Positions 59,997 through 64,000 of a stretch of 64,000 bases of DNA are shown here, piece after piece. The position numbers and the translations under genes were made by a program. This stretch comes from Pocillopora verrucosa (taxonomy: Eukaryota; Cnidaria; Anthozoa; Scleractinia; Pocilloporidae), in NCBI RefSeq assembly GCF_036669915.1, contig NC_089313.1, positions 6,059,085-6,123,084 on the forward strand. The letters are read 5' to 3'. Under the pieces are notes generated by a model. It saw nothing but the letters and a program-made list of their open reading frames with translations, had not been told where the DNA came from and ran no database searches. Numbering within the stretch: the stretch's first letter is position 1; each line of letters opens with the position of its first letter.

Positions 59997-60946
59997 CGTT
60001 AAGAATATATTGTGAAAATTTACAGAAACACTCTGCTCTTAAACATTGGGGTATCCTTTGTGCCCTAAAAAATGGCGCTTTTGGAAGATTACTGGCTTCT
60101 CTCTTATCTTAGGTTTTCCGTCTTGTGCCAAGCCGGCTTTGATCTAAGGACTTATGAATTTTAATTCTTCCCGTTCAAGAGCTTTTCCAAAGCAACTAAC
60201 CCTTTGGCCCCTAAGGGTGACAAGCTTCTAATTTCTTCCCACACCACCAGTGGTGAATCAAACGTGAAGGTCATGAGAGTAAACGAAATGATCACCAACA
60301 AAAGAAGCACGTAATTGTCAAACAAATTCTCCTTGTAAGAATCATAAGAAATGCATAAAGAGAGTATACATATTGATGAGAGGGCATGATAGGTGAATCG
60401 ATACGGCCTAGAGAAATCTCGTTTACATCTACCTGCTGATACCACAAACCAACTAAGTAGATTTGTTGCAAGAGTTCAAAGGTGTTGCAAAAGGAAAAAA
60501 GGACCATTTTGTTGTCGACCGACATAAATGGAACCCAGAGGTTCCAACTAGAAATGGATTAACATTTTTACTTTTTTATTGTACGTGAGATTAAAACTAA
60601 AAAAAAAATTGAAAGGGTTAAATAATGCACTTAGTATAGGAGCAGTTTACCATTAAGTGTCAAGTGACTTTTCACGCTTGTATTTATTTTAGAAAGTAGC
60701 ATAGTTTGTTGTAATTTAATCAATACTTTTAAACTAATCTTTATTTTACACCTATCAGCTACGATAAAATATACAGTTAAATATCAACAAGAGAGACGAA
60801 AACCGTATTTTTAACATTTAAAAGTTCAGCGATAAACAGGGCTCCGGGAACAACACTTCAGAGATAATATAATTATTTGTTAATTTTTAAATAACAAAAT
60901 CGGGCCACTTCATTGTGGCACAAAGTTGAGTGTCCCCGTAACATAT
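59997..60946. other. Intergenic region between convergent SGF29 and Ser/Glu-rich gene
   Basis: No exon seen. It contains one AACCCTTTA-family MITE (about 60200-60395). Two TTTATT sites at 60683-60688 and 60740-60745 (AATAAA on the minus strand) are candidate polyadenylation signals for the gene ending at 60947. Confidence 0.55.
60200..60395 (+). repeat. AACCCTTTAA-type MITE, family A
   Basis: Plus-strand copy between SGF29 and the Ser/Glu-rich gene with AACCCTTTGGCCCCTAAGG and GAAATGATCACCAACA. Confidence 0.65.
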
Positions 60947-63900
60947 CTATAAATCCTGTTCATCCCTCATGGTTGAATTATCAGCCATCTCCTCAACTTC
61001 ATCATCACTTAACGGTTCATAACTATCTGAAAGGAGAGGGGCTGGTTCCTGTGGCCTTGACAACAATGACGTGCTGCTAGGGCTCGAGCCTGGGGCCAAA
61101 TTGGCCGCAAACGAATGGGGTACCGGCGAAGAACGAGCACTGCTAGATGCAGAACCCACATTGAGTGATAAGGAAGAATAAGGGAAAGTCATGCGAGCTG
61201 CTAAAGGAACTACCGACGGGTGGTGACTTTCGGTAAAAGGCCATGGTGGAAGTGGTGATGCGCGGTCTCCTCTTGATGGGTGACTGGGTGATTCGGGTGG
61301 CGCAGGAGAAATGGGGATCATATTGATGTAACACTCGGTTCGTGTGGTAGCTTCTTTACTCGACGACACCCTATCTGGAACTGAACAAGTGTCACCATCC
61401 CTGCCTAACATTGAGCTAGAGACCAGATTTGCATTTGACGAGGATGACTCTTCGTAAGATTCCGTGGTTGGTTCGTCCTCGGACTCCCGGATCTCCCCTT
61501 CGGATAACTGATCATCGTCCTCAGATTCCTTGCTATGAGAGGGAAGTTGAACACAATCGGACATTTGAGGTGTTGTCTCCGGATGCTTGGTGGACTGAGG
61601 TGTAGTGATGGAATCATCGTGGAGGAGGGAAGTAGCTTTGCTACCCAAAGGTTTGCCTTCTGAAGGCAAAGGTTCGTCTTCAGACTGACTGCTCTCTTGT
61701 GAGGGTGGAATCTCTCCTTCTGAGAGTGTATCGTCCGTGTGATTAGCTTCTTCGTTTGGACTTAAAACGTTTAATGGCTCTACTTTTGGTAACAATGTCT
61801 GCTCTGTGTTCTCCACTTCTTTGTCAGCTGGTACTTCATCACAGACTGAGCCCTCATCAGAAGGAACTTGAGTGGAGCCTCCAGATCTGACATCCGGTGA
61901 AGCTACCTCTCCCGGCAGTGGAACAAACGCCCCAACAAAAGTCGGGTAAGACACCTGCTCATTATCATCAGACACACAGTCTATTGCCGAACTGATTTCC
62001 GGATGGTTGGTATCTGAAGGGGAGCTGTAAGTGTCAGGGTCCACCAGAAATCCATGTTCAGCTTGAGGAGAGTTTTCTAATGCGTCTGCTTCCCTTGTTT
62101 CTTCGTTCAATTCATATTCTTCGTTTTCTTGGTCGGATAAAGTGGACGCGACGTTATTATTTTCTGTTTCAGGAGCACTTTGACATACATAGTTACCTTC
62201 ACCTCTTTCCGGCGGTGATACAGATTGTTCATCAGTCAACACGGAAGTTACTTCACTAGGTTGCGTTAACCCAGGCTGTACAGTGGTCAATGCGTTTTCA
62301 TCCGGCACCATAGTAATACCATCATCTTCAATATTATCATTCTTTTCCGAAGGTGAGACCTTGCCTCTATTAGGTCTATTCTCAAGATTAGCTGAACTAT
62401 CTGGTATTTCTTGCGAGGTTTGTGGTTCTGACGATTCGAACTGCGATACATCTGTACCTCTATCTGTTTCACTGCTACCCACTTGGACATCTTCACTGCA
62501 TTCTACTGTTACAGTGTTATACTTGTCTATGCCGCTCGATGCCTGTTCAGGCAATTCCACCAGGGAATTAACTTCCACAATGGGTGAAGGAGAGCTCTGT
62601 GAAGGATAACAATTTTCATGTTCATATACATCAGATTCTCCATGAAACTCTTGACTTGAACCAACATTTGTTTCTTCTTCCTCTGCACCAGGATCTGAGC
62701 TTGGGAGATGTTTTGCAGCCGCTACAACTGAGCTCGAAGCAGTTGGGGAATCTGAGGATGAATCCTCACCTTTAACGTCAAGCAACTCTTCACTGAGAGA
62801 TTTTGTACTTGTAACAACATCCTCAGGAGCAACACTTTCCTGTCTTTCGTCGCAGTCTGATACTGATTCATCGATTTGTACATCTTCATCAACCGAGGAG
62901 ACTCCTGACACACTGGGGTTACAGACAGATGAAGTAGTAGAGGTGTGGTTAGTATCAGGTTTATTTTTGTCATCATAGAAGCTTTCGTGATTGCCAGGTT
63001 TGTCAACCTCGGAGCTACCATAGGATTGAGTACATGGCGTCATTGTTGAACTCAAAAGCATCTCATCACTACTCTCGGGTAGATTCTCTGACTCCTCAGC
63101 AGATAAAGTTTCACTGTCACTCGGTTCGTAATACGGGGACTGGGAATGACCCTGGGAACTCCTCCTCGTCAGTGCCAATATGCGGGGATGTACTGGAGGC
63201 ACCCCATCTTCAGTCTCCATGTCACCTTCATCACCCTCTTCCGTCTCGCTACCAGACCCATGGGAGATTGGTGCGTGCGTAGAAGGCCCACGCTGTGGTG
63301 GAGCAGAATCTTCATCGCTCGATACAGATTGTGATTTTTGATGAGACGGAAACTTTTTTGAAATTGCTTGCCAGGATTCTTTGCCCCTTTGATCTACGTT
63401 TTCTGCTGGGTACTGTCTTAAGAATGACTGATCGGATTGCAGAGGTGGTTGCACATTTTCTTCGCTCTCTGTTTCCTTCCTTGTCCATGATCTTGGCATC
63501 TCATCCGCGTAACGGCCTTCTCGTTGGGTGATCTCTGTAAACACTTCATTTGATGGTCGTGTTACTGGTGAGAAGTCCTCCTCTCTGTACATCCCAACGA
63601 AGGGAGGTTGGGATGGATTCATGTGAAGTCTAGATGGATGTCGCAATTCAGCATGAGTAGAGTCAACGTAATTGATTGTTTCAAATATCGTTCTTACTTG
63701 GGGCAGCCGAGCTGACTGTGGCAACGAGGAAGGCCTCTTGGCGCTTTTGTCATCAATCTGATGTGACGAGGTTTGTGGCGATTCCTGAAGATGTTGACCA
63801 ACCTTTCGTTGAAAGTCAGGTTCCATATTTTGAACACTTCTTATAAATGATCTATCTAACTGAGCGGGCTCCTGATCTGAACGTTGAAGAGCAACGACGC

Positions 63901-64000
63901 TGTCTTGATTGGATGTGGTCTTCCTTGAATTGTCAACATTTTCTGGACTTCTCAGATCCATGGCAACGGGTGAGACAATGCCTTTAATCAAGGGAGGTGG
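60947..64000 (-). CDS. Ser/Glu/Asp-rich low-complexity protein, last exon (5' partial)
   Basis: A single open frame runs from the right window edge to a stop at 60947, more than 1,010 residues, so the 5' end is outside. The composition is dominated by Ser, Glu, Asp, Pro and Thr with no predicted membrane helix or Cys-rich motif, and is probably disordered. Short acidic motifs recur towards the C-terminus: TLSEGEIPPSQ, QLSEGEIRESED, PLSDDEVEEM, and SDEDSAPP earlier. It ends ADNSTMRDEQDL. The edge sequence is proline-rich (PPPLIKGIVSPVAM). I do not recognise the family; scaffold or ciliary proteins such as TALPID3 have long Ser/acidic tails, but this is only a guess. It is real coding sequence: a frame this long is very unlikely by chance at this base composition, and Ser/Glu codons are used evenly. 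Confidence 0.75.
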   Translation of the reverse strand, partial: PPPLIKGIVSPVAMDLRSPENVDNSRKTTSNQDSVVALQRSDQEPAQLDRSFIRSVQNMEPDFQRKVGQHLQESPQTSSHQIDDKSAKRPSSLPQSARLPQVRTIFETINYVDSTHAELRHPSRLHMNPSQPPFVGMYREEDFSPVTRPSNEVFTEITQREGRYADEMPRSWTRKETESEENVQPPLQSDQSFLRQYPAENVDQRGKESWQAISKKFPSHQKSQSVSSDEDSAPPQRGPSTHAPISHGSGSETEEGDEGDMETEDGVPPVHPRILALTRRSSQGHSQSPYYEPSDSETLSAEESENLPESSDEMLLSSTMTPCTQSYGSSEVDKPGNHESFYDDKNKPDTNHTSTTSSVCNPSVSGVSSVDEDVQIDESVSDCDERQESVAPEDVVTSTKSLSEELLDVKGEDSSSDSPTASSSVVAAAKHLPSSDPGAEEEETNVGSSQEFHGESDVYEHENCYPSQSSPSPIVEVNSLVELPEQASSGIDKYNTVTVECSEDVQVGSSETDRGTDVSQFESSEPQTSQEIPDSSANLENRPNRGKVSPSEKNDNIEDDGITMVPDENALTTVQPGLTQPSEVTSVLTDEQSVSPPERGEGNYVCQSAPETENNNVASTLSDQENEEYELNEETREADALENSPQAEHGFLVDPDTYSSPSDTNHPEISSAIDCVSDDNEQVSYPTFVGAFVPLPGEVASPDVRSGGSTQVPSDEGSVCDEVPADKEVENTEQTLLPKVEPLNVLSPNEEANHTDDTLSEGEIPPSQESSQSEDEPLPSEGKPLGSKATSLLHDDSITTPQSTKHPETTPQMSDCVQLPSHSKESEDDDQLSEGEIRESEDEPTTESYEESSSSNANLVSSSMLGRDGDTCSVPDRVSSSKEATTRTECYINMIPISPAPPESPSHPSRGDRASPLPPWPFTESHHPSVVPLAARMTFPYSSLSLNVGSASSSARSSPVPHSFAANLAPGSSPSSTSLLSRPQEPAPLLSDSYEPLSDDEVEEMADNSTMRDEQDL

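Noticed and set aside
62283..62609. 108-residue frame on the plus strand
   Set aside because: Antisense of the long Ser/Glu-rich exon.
1..64000. CRISPR array, bacterial operon, prophage or integron
   Set aside because: No regularly spaced direct repeats, no ribosome-binding-site-spaced genes. All genes are split by spliceosomal introns.

Overview
The window looks like nuclear DNA of an early-branching animal, most likely an anthozoan cnidarian such as a stony coral. This is inferred from three things: AT-rich, intron-dense genes whose products align closely with vertebrate orthologues recalled from memory; a tRNA-derived SINE; and Penelope-like elements carrying hammerhead ribozymes. There is no bacterial or viral gene organisation.

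Seven protein genes were assembled by joining exons across GT/AG introns with phase checked at every junction. (1) 27-8447, plus: FKBP6-type immunophilin/TPR co-chaperone, 5' end outside the window, with an added C-terminal R3H-like domain. (2) 11986-28748, minus: complete 24-exon TRMT2A-type tRNA uracil-5 methyltransferase (726 aa). (3) 29691-36550, plus: secreted, probably GPI-anchored protein with two VOC (glyoxalase-fold) domains (334 aa). (4) 40364-44444, plus: malectin (265 aa). (5) 47419-52629, minus: TLC-domain protein of the TLCD3/FAM57 type (277 aa). (6) 52820-59996, plus: SGF29, the tandem-Tudor H3K4me reader of SAGA (321 aa), sharing a 190-bp divergent promoter with gene 5. (7) 60947 to the window end, minus: last exon of a very Ser/Glu-rich protein, not identified.

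The rest is introns and short intergenic DNA full of repeats. The commonest is a family of about 200-bp MITE-like elements ending in AACCCTTTAA/TTAAAGGGTT, with at least 14 copies plus related families. There are also two pogo/Tigger-type DNA elements, a Penelope-like retroelement fragment between 206-bp inverted repeats that each hold a hammerhead ribozyme core, several older hammerhead-bearing repeat fossils, a tRNA-type SINE pair, a hairpin repeat in three copies and a CCAAT-rich repeat in five copies.

The genes are mostly housekeeping and do not form an operon-like system: tRNA modification, ER glycoprotein folding, lipid-related membrane protein, chromatin reader and HSP90 co-chaperone. 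The most notable items are the FKBP6-R3H fusion, the membrane-anchored extracellular double VOC protein, and the paired hammerhead ribozymes.
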